Part shown: piece by piece, positions 30,881-40,531 of the stretch
Layout of the letters: every line of letters starts with the position of its first letter
Numbering within the stretch: position 1 is the first letter of the stretch
Assembly (NCBI GenBank): GCA_021739695.1
Contig: JAIPBM010000014.1
Coordinates: 1-64,000, forward strand
Length of the DNA: 64,000 nucleotides
Reading direction: 5' to 3'
From: Flavobacteriales bacterium
GTDB lineage: Bacteria > Bacteroidota > Bacteroidia > UBA10329
Position numbers and translations under genes: made by a program
The notes under the pieces: model-generated
Seen by the model: only the letters and a program-made list of their open reading frames with translations
Database searches by the model: none
What the model was told of the DNA's origin: nothing

Positions 30881-33751
30881 TCAATGGATCGGAATTGTCA
30901 GAATGACTTTCGTGCCGCTTGCCACATGGTTTTCATAAAGGTCGATCACCTCAACAGAACCTGAAATCCCTTTCCCGTTCTTCATAGCTTGAAGCCGATT
31001 TTCCGTGGCTTCGGAAGAAAAACTTCGGTGTTTCTTTTTCTGCTTCGCGAATTCTTCTGCCTTGGCGCGACCGACACCGTTGTCTTCGATCGTCACTTGA
31101 AGCACGCCACCGTTCTCTTCGAATTCGAGAACAAGTTTTCGGTTTTCTTGCAGATGAAGCAGGCCGTGTTTCAGTGCGTTTTCCACATAAGGCTGAATGA
31201 GCATAGGCGGAATGCGTGTTCCTTGAGCATCAATCTCAGGACCAATAACCATCGAAATTTCAAGTGTGTCACCAAAACGGAGTTTTTCCAATTCCAAGTA
31301 TTGGTTCAGCATGTCAATTTCTTCGGAAAGACGAACCGTTTCCTTGGCCGAATTCTCCAAAATGGTGCGGGTCAGACCAGAGAAGGTCCCGAGGTAGCGG
31401 ATAGCGTTCTTGGTATCTTTACTCAGCACCAACTCCTGAATAGAATTGAGTGCGTTGAACAGAAAATGCGGGTTCATCTGCGAACGCAATGCCGTGAGTT
31501 TTGAGGTGACGACCGCGTGCTCTAATGCTGCCTTTCTATTGATGTGGCGGATTCGAAGAAGGAACAATCCCGAGACCAGCGCGATGGACAAAGCAGCCAC
31601 CAAAAGGTAAAACCACCACGTTTGCCAAAAGGGTGGATTGATGGTGAAACTGAATGAGACGAGCTCCTCGCTTTGCACATCATCTTCATTCAACGCAAAT
31701 GCCTCAAATTGGAAACTTCCTGCAGGAAGGGCGTTATAAACGATCTCAATGTGATTACCTGTCTGTTCAGCCCAATTTGTGTCCAAACCGAGGAGTCGGT
31801 ATTTCACTTTACAGCTTCCCCGACTTCGGAAGGCAAGCACCGACAGATCCACTTTCAGTTCGTTGAATGTGTAATTGTATGAAGCGTTCTCCGAATTTGA
31901 AATAAGACTATCGCCAAGCGAAATGGCATTGGTGATGAGTTTTGGAGGGGTCGCATTTGTAGGAATTGAAGCGGACGGAACGACCGTTAGACCATTGTGC
32001 GAAGCGAGGTAAACGTTTCCATTTGAAACGAGCATATCGTTCACTTCTTTCAACGGCATGCCATCCAGCAAACCGAAATGAGTGAATTTTCCATTGATAA
32101 AACGGTCCAGACCATTGGCGTGGGCAATCCAAACCGTGTCGTTGGCAAGCGCCATGCAATGAAGGTTGTCAGAACCCAGTCCGTTTGAAGTGTTGAATTC
32201 CTCAATGATCTTTCCTTCAGAAACCTTAAACAAGCCGTTCGAAATCGTGGCGATCCAAACATTATCCAAGGAATCTATCTGAATATCCGCAGCAAAAACG
32301 GGCTTTCCGTCTTTCAGAAATGGGACGAGGTTTAAGTCATTTCCGTAATAAACTCCGTCTTTGAATGCTGCCCAAATTTCTCCTTTGGAGGTAATGACAA
32401 CCTTTCTACAAAATCCTTCACGAAGCTGTTTCCGTTCCCACTTTCTATCGACAGTAGGATGCAGTTTCGCGAGTTCTGTAACGGTTGCAATCAAAATGGT
32501 GTCGCCCTCCCACCGTACGAAGTCCTTTGCGTTTCCTCCAACAGATATTTCATCAATCTGTCCATTTTTCCAAATTGAAAAAGAACCACGTGCAGCTAGC
32601 AATTTCCCATCCTCAAACTGAAGTCGCTCAACTGTTCGGTGCATTCCATTTTTGGGCTCAAGGAATGGTCTGATCGTTTCCGATTTCGGATTGAATGTGA
32701 TTACCGCACCATCAAAATTTCCCATCAGAATTTGGCCAGATGCATCTAAGGTCAGTGAGGTCGAATTGGACAACTTTTTGCCAAAAAGAGCTTTGCCGTA
32801 GGTGCGAATTCCGATGCTTGGCATTGCCAATATTCCGTTGTCCAAAGTGGTGAACCAAAGCGTTCCTTCACGGTCTTCCATCACGTCAGAAACACGCTGA
32901 TCGGGGAAATAGGTTTTCGTTTCCGATCCATCAAACACCATGGCTCCAGCGTTAGTACATACCCAAAGTCTGTTCTGACGGTCGCTGCAGATTCGATTTA
33001 CGCGAGCTGTGATCGGTTCGGCTTGAAAACCTTCAAAAAGTGCCACGCGATCTTCCTTTATCTCTAGCCAAACGGATTTCCCATTGCTTACCTGCTGCCA
33101 GAGAACGAGCGTCATTCCTTTCCATTTTGTAAAATAGCAACGGCCCTCAGAAAGCGTGGGGGAAATGGGAGCAAATGACAATGGAATGGCTTGACCAGTT
33201 ATTGAATTTAGCTTATGAAACCCAGTTCCTCTAAAGTAAGTGATCACCTCACCCTGACCATCATTAAAGATTATGTCGATTTCTTGACGCTCGGAACCGG
33301 GAAGTTTGAAATGAGTGGTTTTACCGTTATCCGAGGCATGATAAATTCCATTGTCAGAACTGAGCCAAACTCCGTCTTGGCTTGTTCCAAAACTGGGAAA
33401 TTGCTTCTGCTTTGACGACCAATCGACAAACAATTTTAGGCTGTCATTTTCAACTCGGAAAATCTGTCCAGTAAAGCTGCCGCACCACAGATTTCCCTTT
33501 GCATCCAACTCCAAATTGGAAAGTGCTCTACCGCTCATTTCCGGATTTGAGTATTGCTTGAATGCTGCGCCATCGTAGCGGAAAAGTCCTGCATTGCAGC
33601 CTATCCAGATGTAGCCTTCTTGATCTTGAAGAATGCGATAAACCTCCTTGCTGGGGATTTCATCGGGCGTCAAAGGATAGGAAAATGGCTGCTGTGCTAA
33701 AGCTGCAAAGCAGATCAGTATTCCAGTCAGAAATGAAATGGCCGTTTTCAT
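30881..33751 (-). CDS. Propeller-domain sensor histidine kinase (LytS-type), second copy
   Basis: 956 residues. Signal peptide, ~600 residues of propeller blades (GYIWIGCNAGLFRYDG, GTLWFTTLDNGILAM), a Y_Y_Y-like domain, one membrane segment (FYLLVAALSIALVSGLFLL, near 720-740) and a LytS-type kinase with His near 762 in MNPHFLFNALN. LIQPYVENALKHG and EDNGVGRAK complete it. It is paralogous end to end to the kinase at 22260. A TACTTTTA box ends 6 nt upstream of the ATG, the same layout as in the first kinase. Its regulator at 29563 is separated from it by the DUF4258/YgiT cassette. Confidence 0.92.
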   Translation of the reverse strand: MKTAISFLTGILICFAALAQQPFSYPLTPDEIPSKEVYRILQDQEGYIWIGCNAGLFRYDGAAFKQYSNPEMSGRALSNLELDAKGNLWCGSFTGQIFRVENDSLKLFVDWSSKQKQFPSFGTSQDGVWLSSDNGIYHASDNGKTTHFKLPGSERQEIDIIFNDGQGEVITYFRGTGFHKLNSITGQAIPLSFAPISPTLSEGRCYFTKWKGMTLVLWQQVSNGKSVWLEIKEDRVALFEGFQAEPITARVNRICSDRQNRLWVCTNAGAMVFDGSETKTYFPDQRVSDVMEDREGTLWFTTLDNGILAMPSIGIRTYGKALFGKKLSNSTSLTLDASGQILMGNFDGAVITFNPKSETIRPFLEPKNGMHRTVERLQFEDGKLLAARGSFSIWKNGQIDEISVGGNAKDFVRWEGDTILIATVTELAKLHPTVDRKWERKQLREGFCRKVVITSKGEIWAAFKDGVYYGNDLNLVPFLKDGKPVFAADIQIDSLDNVWIATISNGLFKVSEGKIIEEFNTSNGLGSDNLHCMALANDTVWIAHANGLDRFINGKFTHFGLLDGMPLKEVNDMLVSNGNVYLASHNGLTVVPSASIPTNATPPKLITNAISLGDSLISNSENASYNYTFNELKVDLSVLAFRSRGSCKVKYRLLGLDTNWAEQTGNHIEIVYNALPAGSFQFEAFALNEDDVQSEELVSFSFTINPPFWQTWWFYLLVAALSIALVSGLFLLRIRHINRKAALEHAVVTSKLTALRSQMNPHFLFNALNSIQELVLSKDTKNAIRYLGTFSGLTRTILENSAKETVRLSEEIDMLNQYLELEKLRFGDTLEISMVIGPEIDAQGTRIPPMLIQPYVENALKHGLLHLQENRKLVLEFEENGGVLQVTIEDNGVGRAKAEEFAKQKKKHRSFSSEATENRLQAMKNGKGISGSVEVIDLYENHVASGTKVILTIPIH

Positions 33752-33818
33752 CGCGGTTAAAAGTAGGGAGAGAAAAGAATTGAAACTCCAGACATCACCG
33801 TGTCGGATTGCCTAAAGG

Positions 33819-33865
33819 GTAGGGTTTTGGTGGGGTTAGTGGCAGGATTTGACCCGATAGCTTTG
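33819..33865 (+). promoter_or_regulatory. Promoter with paired GTRGGGTT direct repeats
   Basis: GTAGGGTT (33819-33826) and GTGGGGTT (33830-33837) have an 11-bp period, followed after exactly 20 nt by TAGCTTTG (33858-33865). The same layout occurs at 38402-38448. The second repeat sits where the -33 box is expected, suggesting an activator site. Confidence 0.6.
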
Positions 33866-33891
33866 ACATCACAAACTAAAACCCTTTTAAC

Positions 33892-35058
33892 ATGAAAACA
33901 ACAATTACTTCAATTTTCAGCCTTTTTGCCTTGCCGCTTTTGGCACAGGTAACTATTGATCAAAGCAGTTTTCCTCGCCCAGCGGGATTCGTTGACAATG
34001 GAGTCCAAGCCGTGTCCAACGGAGTTGCGCTTCCAACGCATGGCGACAACCAAACTTGGGATTATGGTGGGTTGGTCTCTGCCCTTCCTACCACTACTGT
34101 TTATTATGATGCGAGTGGAGATTCAGATTTTCCAACCGCGTTGAACCACCGCGATCAGCAACTCAGCTTTCAAGGGTTTCCTATTCCGGCCAGCCTCTAC
34201 GAAGCTGTTGATGCGGACGGATGGTACGAACAAGGCCGTGTGTTGCAAGAATCTATCAACTCTATTTCTTTTATGACAGGAGGAGCCAACGATGAACTCA
34301 ATTTCCCTGCGCAGGTGCAGACATACGAAGGACGTTTAAATCTGCTGGATTTTCCTGTTCAGTATGAGGATACGTGGACTCAGAGCAATATCGAATACAC
34401 TCAATTTGAGCTAACGGTCGCTGCGTATTCACTGAACAATACTCCTGGACAACAGAAACGCACCAACACGCACGTTAGAACTGTTGTGGGTCAGGGTCAA
34501 CTTACCATTCCAGACGTAAACGGAAACCCTTCAGGTGCGTTGGATGCTGTACTTATTAAAGTGGAGCGTGCTGTTCTTGATAGCTTCTTTTTAGGCGGAC
34601 AATTGGCTCCAGCACCGTTGTTGAATACATTCGGATTGACCCAAGGATCTATTTTCGAAGAGGAATATTACGTTTTCTATGTCCCTGGTTACATAACAAC
34701 TGCGCTAAACATCAATCTTGATGAGCAAGGCGCTGTATCAACGGTGTTCTATCGTCCAGGTGCTGCCGAACTTTCTACTTCCATTGGAGATGACCTTTCT
34801 TTCAATGCGATGAAAATGTATCCGAACCCGGTTGCAGCAGGAGATGTGATGAACGTTGAACTTCAGGATAAAACTGATGCAACTACGATTGAATTGTTTG
34901 ACATGACAGGTCGTCAAGTGTTCTCCACTCCGGTTTCAACCAGTTCAGGCGTTGCGCGAGTTGCACTCCCAACCAACCTTTCAGTTGGAATGTACAATAT
35001 GGTTGTGCGAAGTGTTGATACTTCTGTTTTGAGTGTAAGTAAATTGATGGTGAAATAG
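33892..35058 (+). CDS. Secreted protein of unknown function with T9SS sorting domain
   Basis: 388 residues. The signal peptide (MKTTITSIFSLFALPLLAQ) leads into an acidic, beta-rich body with no catalytic motif I can recognise. The C-terminal ~80 residues form a sorting domain (MKMYPNPVAAGDVMNVELQ to VSKLMVK). ATG 33892 follows the promoter by 26 nt, and a strong terminator follows the stop. It shares its promoter design with the T9SS protein at 38475, so the two are probably co-regulated. Confidence 0.82.
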   Translation: MKTTITSIFSLFALPLLAQVTIDQSSFPRPAGFVDNGVQAVSNGVALPTHGDNQTWDYGGLVSALPTTTVYYDASGDSDFPTALNHRDQQLSFQGFPIPASLYEAVDADGWYEQGRVLQESINSISFMTGGANDELNFPAQVQTYEGRLNLLDFPVQYEDTWTQSNIEYTQFELTVAAYSLNNTPGQQKRTNTHVRTVVGQGQLTIPDVNGNPSGALDAVLIKVERAVLDSFFLGGQLAPAPLLNTFGLTQGSIFEEEYYVFYVPGYITTALNINLDEQGAVSTVFYRPGAAELSTSIGDDLSFNAMKMYPNPVAAGDVMNVELQDKTDATTIELFDMTGRQVFSTPVSTSSGVARVALPTNLSVGMYNMVVRSVDTSVLSVSKLMVK

Positions 35059-35081
35059 TCAACCGATCAATAGGTCATTTT

Positions 35082-35115
35082 AAGCCCCGACCCGAAACTT
35101 CGGGTTGGGGCTTTT
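35082..35115 (+). terminator. Rho-independent terminator
   Basis: Long stem AAGCCCC-GA-CCCG / CGGG-TT-GGGGCTT, with one internal loop, ending in TTTT. It closes the gene at 33892 and is followed 12 bp later by lnt. Confidence 0.88.
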
Positions 35116-35126
35116 CATATAGCAAC

Positions 35127-36746
35127 ATGACAAGACAGACGTTTACATACAGTATCCTCAGTGGCATTCTGCTCGGATTAGCGAATAATGAGGTGTTCGG
35201 ACTGCCGATGGCGCTTTTGGCGTGGGTTGCCCTCGTTCCGGTGTTGTTGGCATTGCGCCAAGCACAAGGATTCGTGGGCTATTTCTTCACGGGATATGTG
35301 TTCAGTCTGGTCTATCTTTTCATTGCCATGTTCTCGTTCCTCACCGCCTATTTCGTTGGAGGTGCGGTGCTCATTGCGGTGGGCGCGTTGCAGTTCAGCC
35401 TGCCGTTCGTGGTCAGCTATTTCTTGCAGAACAGAGTCGGTTGGAAACGGTCGCTGTTCATACTTCCGTTGCTGTGGCCTGTGGTTGAGTGGTTTGTGCT
35501 CGAATCAGCCCTTTCGATGCCGCTATTTGCCATGTACATCAGTCAGGCACCGATGCTGTGGCTGGTGCAGCATATCGACATTTTCGGCTACAGCGCCATT
35601 TCGTTTTGGCTGGTGCTACTGAACGTGCTGATCGCTATCGTCATTGCCGACACTTCCACCAACGCGACAGGAAAAGTGAGGTTGAAAAAGCTTTTCACCA
35701 TTGCGTTTGCTATGTTCATGCCTCCGCTTGCTTATGCCTTTTTCATCCATTCTTCTTTAGAAGATAATTTGGACGAAAAGGTAACGGTGAGCCTCATCCA
35801 ATCGGGCAATGCACCGCATCTGTTGGTCACGGATTCTGCCATGACGATGAACGTGATGAAGTATGCCGAATTAACCACATCGGCAGTAGAGCAATCCTCT
35901 TCCGATCTCGTGATTTGGCCAGAGGGCGCTATGCCTGTTCCGATTATAGAAAGGAAAGTTGCGCGCGAGCAATTGATGATCAATGTGCTGAAATGGAATA
36001 CGCCTTTGCTCACAGGCTGTTTGGATAGGAAGCTTTACGAATCAGTTGAAGAAACACCCGCCTTGCAGCAATATCTTGATCGCGATTATGAGGTCTATAA
36101 TTCTGCTGCAATGCTTACTCCTCAATTGGCTTGGCGCCATTTGAAAAATGGCCTCGATATAAGCAGTTTGAAATTATATCATAAGCAGCAACTGATGCCA
36201 TTTACGGAGTATGTTCCGTATTCGGATAAGTGGCCGTGCTTATCAAAGCTGACAATTGATCTTGGCGATGGGGCCAATTTCAGTGCAGGAGAAGGACCTA
36301 CATCGTTGCTTTTCGCCACGCGAGATGAGCGAGTTGTAAAGGTCAGCCCCATCATCTGTTGGGACATTTTCTATCCCTTGCCTTCGATAAAAGCAGCCCG
36401 AGAAGGCAAAAACTTCATCGCAGCACTCACCAACGAGAGCAGATTGGACGATTTGCCGACCATCGCCTATGAAGTAGAATGTTTCACACGACTCCGAAGC
36501 ATTGAAACGAGGCGGTCCATTGCTAAATGCGGCACCACCGGACGAACCTTCTTCACCGACCCCTTCGGGCGGGTGTACGGGAAAGTGCCAACTCAGCAAG
36601 CGGTGAGTTCAACAGAAGAAGTGCAATTGTCTAAAACAAGAACAGTTTACAGTCGGTGGCCGCAGTGGTTTCCAATATTTTGTGCAATTGGAAGTGTGAG
36701 TATGTTCATCATCAGTTTCAAAACAGAGAACAAGTTTTTAGGATAA
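35127..36746 (+). CDS. lnt: Apolipoprotein N-acyltransferase (Lnt)
   Basis: Lnt transfers the third acyl chain to the N-terminal Cys of lipoproteins in the inner membrane. The 539 residues have about seven membrane segments and a nitrilase domain. The catalytic triad is visible: Glu266 in WPEGAMP, Lys353 in YHKQQLMPFTEYVP, Cys411 in IICWDIFYP; the positions agree well with E. coli Lnt (E267, K335, C387). The nitrilase-type closing motif ALTNESRLDD and RSIETRRSIAKCGTTG are typical. The next gene, a TPR-LuxR regulator, starts 22 bp later, so they may share a transcript. Confidence 0.95.
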   Translation: MTRQTFTYSILSGILLGLANNEVFGLPMALLAWVALVPVLLALRQAQGFVGYFFTGYVFSLVYLFIAMFSFLTAYFVGGAVLIAVGALQFSLPFVVSYFLQNRVGWKRSLFILPLLWPVVEWFVLESALSMPLFAMYISQAPMLWLVQHIDIFGYSAISFWLVLLNVLIAIVIADTSTNATGKVRLKKLFTIAFAMFMPPLAYAFFIHSSLEDNLDEKVTVSLIQSGNAPHLLVTDSAMTMNVMKYAELTTSAVEQSSSDLVIWPEGAMPVPIIERKVAREQLMINVLKWNTPLLTGCLDRKLYESVEETPALQQYLDRDYEVYNSAAMLTPQLAWRHLKNGLDISSLKLYHKQQLMPFTEYVPYSDKWPCLSKLTIDLGDGANFSAGEGPTSLLFATRDERVVKVSPIICWDIFYPLPSIKAAREGKNFIAALTNESRLDDLPTIAYEVECFTRLRSIETRRSIAKCGTTGRTFFTDPFGRVYGKVPTQQAVSSTEEVQLSKTRTVYSRWPQWFPIFCAIGSVSMFIISFKTENKFLG

Positions 36747-36768
36747 AGAATAGATTAGCTACACCAAC

Positions 36769-38340
36769 ATGGAAAAACAAATCCATAAACTAAATGAAGA
36801 AGCTTGGAGCCTTCGTATTAGCGATCGTTCCCGTTCTCATGAACTTGCTTCCGAAGCCTTGAAATTGGCAGAAGAGAGTAAAAGCAGGAATGAAATTCTT
36901 CAGGCGAAGCTCACACTGGCATCGGGAGCCAATTTCAGAATGGAATTGGATCTGTCGACAAAGCTGCTCGAGGAGGTGGATGTGTATATCCGCGATGAAA
37001 CGCCAAGAACCATTGTGGCTCGATACCTTCACCAACGGTGTTACTGGCATTTTCAGAAGGCGGAGTTTCAGGAGGTGCTGAAAGTTGGTCGGGAAATGAT
37101 CGAATTCATCAACGGCAAGGGTTTGCATGATGAGCGTGCATGGGTACTTACCACCATGGGCATTGTTCATCAAAGGATGGCGCAAAGCCATTTGGCATTG
37201 AACAGTTACCGACAAGCAGAGGAACTGCTGCAAAAGGTGGGAGACAGGTCGCAGCTATCGAACGTGAAAATGTCTATTGGTACCGCGCTGGGCGAACTGG
37301 AAAAAAAGGCCGAGGCGCAAGAAATGTTCAAAGAGGCTTTGAACCTGCGTTTATCTGTGGGTGGCGATTTTCATGCTGGAATGATCATTGGCAATATGGC
37401 CAAGATCTACTATCAGACAGGCGATTATCCGAAGTCGCTCCTACGCTGGGGCGAAGCCATTGAGCTCTTGCGTAAAGCGGGCGGCATGCCTTTTTGGGCG
37501 CAAAGCGTTGCCGGTCGAGCGGATACATTAAGGGCAATGGGTAAGATCGAGGAAGCTGAAACCGAGCTGAAAGGGGCAATTGAAGAGTCAGACAAGATTC
37601 CCGCACTCATCCTTATAAACGTACACATGGCTTTGGCGCGCATTTATGCCGACTCGCAACGTTGGGAGTTTTCGCTCAACACATTGAGAGATGCGGAAGC
37701 GCTAGTCACAGAATCGACCGACCACAGCCAGCTTTTTGACCTTTACACTGGTTTTCACATGGTTTTCAAAGCGCTTGGAATTACCAACGAGGCTCTGGAA
37801 TATCACGAACGAATGTATTACCACCGCGAACGACATCTCAATGAGCTTAGCCTCAAACGCTTGGCAGAATGGGAAGCCTTGTACGATTTGCAGCGCACGC
37901 GCGAACGAGACCGTAAACTGTTGGAGAAGACCAAAACCATGCAGGAGGAACTGGCGGAAGTTATCAATGAGCGTGATGCACTACTTGATCGGGTTTCTAA
38001 ATGCGACACACTGCTGGATGAGATGCTCGCGCTCATTCCAGCCAAAGCCAAGGGAAGGATTGAGCGTCTGGTGCGGAATGCACGGAAATTAGAGCAAGAC
38101 CAGATTTCTGACGCAGTGCTTCAGACACGCATTTCTGAAGCGCATCCTACGTTGACGGTGGCCGAATTGCGCACCTGCACCATGATTGTTAGTGGCTGGA
38201 GCACGAAGGAAATGGCCGAGCGTAGCGGTACCAGCGTCAAGAACATTGAGAAGCACAGAGCCGCCATCAGACGCAAGGCGGGAATTCCCCGAAGCGTGTC
38301 GTTAACGGTTTACCTCAAAGGGCTGGTCAGGTTGGCATGA
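36769..38340 (+). CDS. TPR-repeat regulator with LuxR-type DNA-binding domain
   Basis: 523 residues. The first ~370 are helical TPR-like repeats (VLTTMGIVHQRMAQSHLALNS, ANMAKIYY-type helices). A coiled coil lies near 365-425 (RTRERDRKLLEKTKTMQEEL). The C-terminal ~65 residues form a LuxR/GerE-like helix-turn-helix: LTVAELRTCTMIVSGWSTKEMAERSGTSVKNIEKHR split by short loops. No membrane segment or receiver domain is seen, so it is a cytoplasmic one-component regulator, a common type in Bacteroidota. It lies between two T9SS genes that share the GTRGGGTT promoter and is the nearest candidate to bind it. Confidence 0.87.
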   Translation: MEKQIHKLNEEAWSLRISDRSRSHELASEALKLAEESKSRNEILQAKLTLASGANFRMELDLSTKLLEEVDVYIRDETPRTIVARYLHQRCYWHFQKAEFQEVLKVGREMIEFINGKGLHDERAWVLTTMGIVHQRMAQSHLALNSYRQAEELLQKVGDRSQLSNVKMSIGTALGELEKKAEAQEMFKEALNLRLSVGGDFHAGMIIGNMAKIYYQTGDYPKSLLRWGEAIELLRKAGGMPFWAQSVAGRADTLRAMGKIEEAETELKGAIEESDKIPALILINVHMALARIYADSQRWEFSLNTLRDAEALVTESTDHSQLFDLYTGFHMVFKALGITNEALEYHERMYYHRERHLNELSLKRLAEWEALYDLQRTRERDRKLLEKTKTMQEELAEVINERDALLDRVSKCDTLLDEMLALIPAKAKGRIERLVRNARKLEQDQISDAVLQTRISEAHPTLTVAELRTCTMIVSGWSTKEMAERSGTSVKNIEKHRAAIRRKAGIPRSVSLTVYLKGLVRLA

Positions 38341-38401
38341 GCGTGCCCATCGGCACTTATTGAATGTAACGACCAAGCTTCTCCAAGACCCGCAAGTATC
38401 A

Positions 38402-38448
38402 GTAGGGTTCAAGTAGGGTTACTGTTGTAAAAACCCCCTATAGCTTTG
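38402..38448 (+). promoter_or_regulatory. Promoter with paired GTAGGGTT direct repeats
   Basis: GTAGGGTT at 38402-38409 and 38413-38420 (11-bp period), then 20 nt, then TAGCTTTG at 38441-38448. Spacing is identical to the site at 33819-33865. Confidence 0.62.
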
Positions 38449-38474
38449 AAAATCAAATCCCAAAGCTAATTATC

Positions 38475-40412
38475 ATGAAAAAACATTACTCACTTATCCA
38501 TCGGGCGGCTGTAGTATTCCTCGTCCTTGGCGCCTACTTCTTACAGACTTCTTCGGTAATGGCCACCATGACCTATTGCTACGAACCGTGTGGTGAAGAG
38601 AGTGACTTTCGGCAGACAACGGAAGGCTTAGACCGGCCTTCAGGTTTAGAGAACGATGCGATTCTTAACCTCAATTCCACCACAGTAAACCTTGCTTTTT
38701 CTATTGGTTCAAGCGCTGTCACTCAGATTGGAGGAACCGTTAAAGACAGCGATGGCAATTACATCGTTACCGGTGGGTTTACAGGCACCATAGAGTTTGG
38801 CAGCCAAACCATCACCTCCAGCAAGGATTACGATTTTTTCATAGCGAAATATGACAACAGCGGTGATCCGGTTTGGATAAGGACCGCAACTGGTCTGGTC
38901 AATTTGCCAGACTATCTTTCTGTTGATGGTGGCATTGCACTTACGGTTAATCCGACCACGGGCGAGATATATGTAGGCGGCACCTTCGTTAAGTCCATGC
39001 AATTTTTGGACGGAGATCAAGCAGTTGTCGCTTCGCTCAGTGACGGTCGGAACGATAACCTCGTCAACTACGAACTTTTTGTGGCGAAATATGATGCCGC
39101 TGGTGAGTTGGAATGGGCATTGGGTGGCGAGAGCGGAAGCAATGCTGCAGCTAGCAACCTCAACGAGGGCCGCAACATGATCACGAGCATCATTCTCGAT
39201 GACGATGGATATCCGTATGTAGGAGGGCGTTTTTCAGGGACAAACCTCTTCGGAGAAACGGTAAGTGTGAGCGGAATGGGCGACTTCTTCTTGGCTTCGC
39301 TCGACTCGGACGGGAGCTCGCCATTCTGGGTTTCTATTGCAGGAACGCCTGGCGATGATGTTATCACTTCGCTTTCCATAGATGGTTTAGGCTACATCAA
39401 CGTGCTTGGGGTGCTTGGTGAAGGACTTGTGGAATTCCCTAATTCGTCTGTTACATACGAGAACGGAACGGGCAACTACGACACGTTTGTGATGAGCTAC
39501 GACATAAATGGCGACTGGTATTACGTGAGTTTCCTTGGAGCTGGCGAAGAGGTGGTTGGCAACGATGTTGCAAGCAATCTTGACGGCAGTATGTTCGTTG
39601 CGGGCCAATTTAAAGGAGAGGCAAGCTTTGTCGGTTCAAATATTGTTCTTGAATCGGATAGCGCGATTGATTGTGTCTTCCTAGTAAAATATGACTTACA
39701 AGGAGACGCCCTATGGGCAGTACGAAGTGGTGGTACGCATTACGCGAAAGCCAATCGTGTGGTCAACGATGCCGAGGGCAACGCCTATGTGTATGGTATA
39801 TTCAGTGAGATGGCCATCTTCGGTATTGAGACAGCCGCGCCCGATACGCTTTACTCTAACGGCATCACGGACATGTTCCTCATGAAGTATGACGCTGATG
39901 GAAATTATCAATGGGTGCGAAGATTGGATGGAAGCGAGACGGAGAGTCTCGACCTCATTTCAAGTCTTGAGAACAACATTAGAAGCAACCCAACGCAGAT
40001 GGTTTACAGTGATGTAAATGGTCCAGAGATCATCCTCAGCGGAGATTTCAATGGCACACTATTCGGACTCACAGCACCAACCGATGTGCGCCTCGGTTTT
40101 GTGGCTGCTATTGATGTGTCAGAGATTGTAACGGGTGTAGATGAGAATGCAGTTGCTAGCATCGGTCTGCTCGCTTATCCGAATCCGATGAACGGTGAAG
40201 GAATCGTGCAATTCTCATTAGATAGAACAGAAGTAGTTACAGCGGAGCTCACCAATGCTATTGGTCAAAAGGTTAGCACGCTTGCTTCAGGTTCATTCGG
40301 TACCGGACAGCATCGCGTTTCCATTGATCGAAACCAACTCGTAAGTGGCATTTACTTCTGCACCATCAATACATCACAAACTAGCGAGACGGTTCGCTTG
40401 GTTTTACTGTAA
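38475..40412 (+). CDS. Secreted repeat protein (SBBP-like) with T9SS sorting domain
   Basis: 645 residues. A signal peptide (hydrophobic 12-31) precedes a long region of propeller-like repeats with the recurring pattern DxDGNYxVTGGFxGTxxFG...F.AKYD..G...W (SBBP-type). Six or seven copies can be seen. The C-terminal sorting domain starts at LLAYPNPMNGEGIVQF and ends in ETVRLVLL. Its role is probably structural or adhesive at the cell surface. A leader of 26 nt separates the promoter TAGCTTTG box from the ATG, and an 11-bp hairpin terminator follows. Confidence 0.86.
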   Translation: MKKHYSLIHRAAVVFLVLGAYFLQTSSVMATMTYCYEPCGEESDFRQTTEGLDRPSGLENDAILNLNSTTVNLAFSIGSSAVTQIGGTVKDSDGNYIVTGGFTGTIEFGSQTITSSKDYDFFIAKYDNSGDPVWIRTATGLVNLPDYLSVDGGIALTVNPTTGEIYVGGTFVKSMQFLDGDQAVVASLSDGRNDNLVNYELFVAKYDAAGELEWALGGESGSNAAASNLNEGRNMITSIILDDDGYPYVGGRFSGTNLFGETVSVSGMGDFFLASLDSDGSSPFWVSIAGTPGDDVITSLSIDGLGYINVLGVLGEGLVEFPNSSVTYENGTGNYDTFVMSYDINGDWYYVSFLGAGEEVVGNDVASNLDGSMFVAGQFKGEASFVGSNIVLESDSAIDCVFLVKYDLQGDALWAVRSGGTHYAKANRVVNDAEGNAYVYGIFSEMAIFGIETAAPDTLYSNGITDMFLMKYDADGNYQWVRRLDGSETESLDLISSLENNIRSNPTQMVYSDVNGPEIILSGDFNGTLFGLTAPTDVRLGFVAAIDVSEIVTGVDENAVASIGLLAYPNPMNGEGIVQFSLDRTEVVTAELTNAIGQKVSTLASGSFGTGQHRVSIDRNQLVSGIYFCTINTSQTSETVRLVLL

Positions 40413-40434
40413 GCATTAGCATTGGCTGTAAGAC

Positions 40435-40473
40435 AAGACCGAAAGAAAATTTTCCTTTCGGTCTTTCTTTTTT
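40435..40473 (+). terminator. Rho-independent terminator
   Basis: Perfect 11-bp stem AAGACCGAAAG / CTTTCGGTCTT, 9-nt loop, tail TTCTTTTTT. Confidence 0.9.
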
Positions 40474-40531
40474 GCGTGACACCGTTTAGCATGGGCCCTT
40501 CCTTAATTGCTAAACGTTCTAACTTCGCGTT

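Noticed and set aside
33819-33837. LytTR binding site reading of the GTRGGGTT pair
   Set aside because: The known LytTR pattern uses two 9-bp repeats about 21-22 bp apart; here the period is 11 bp and the core differs. A LuxR-type or other activator is as likely.
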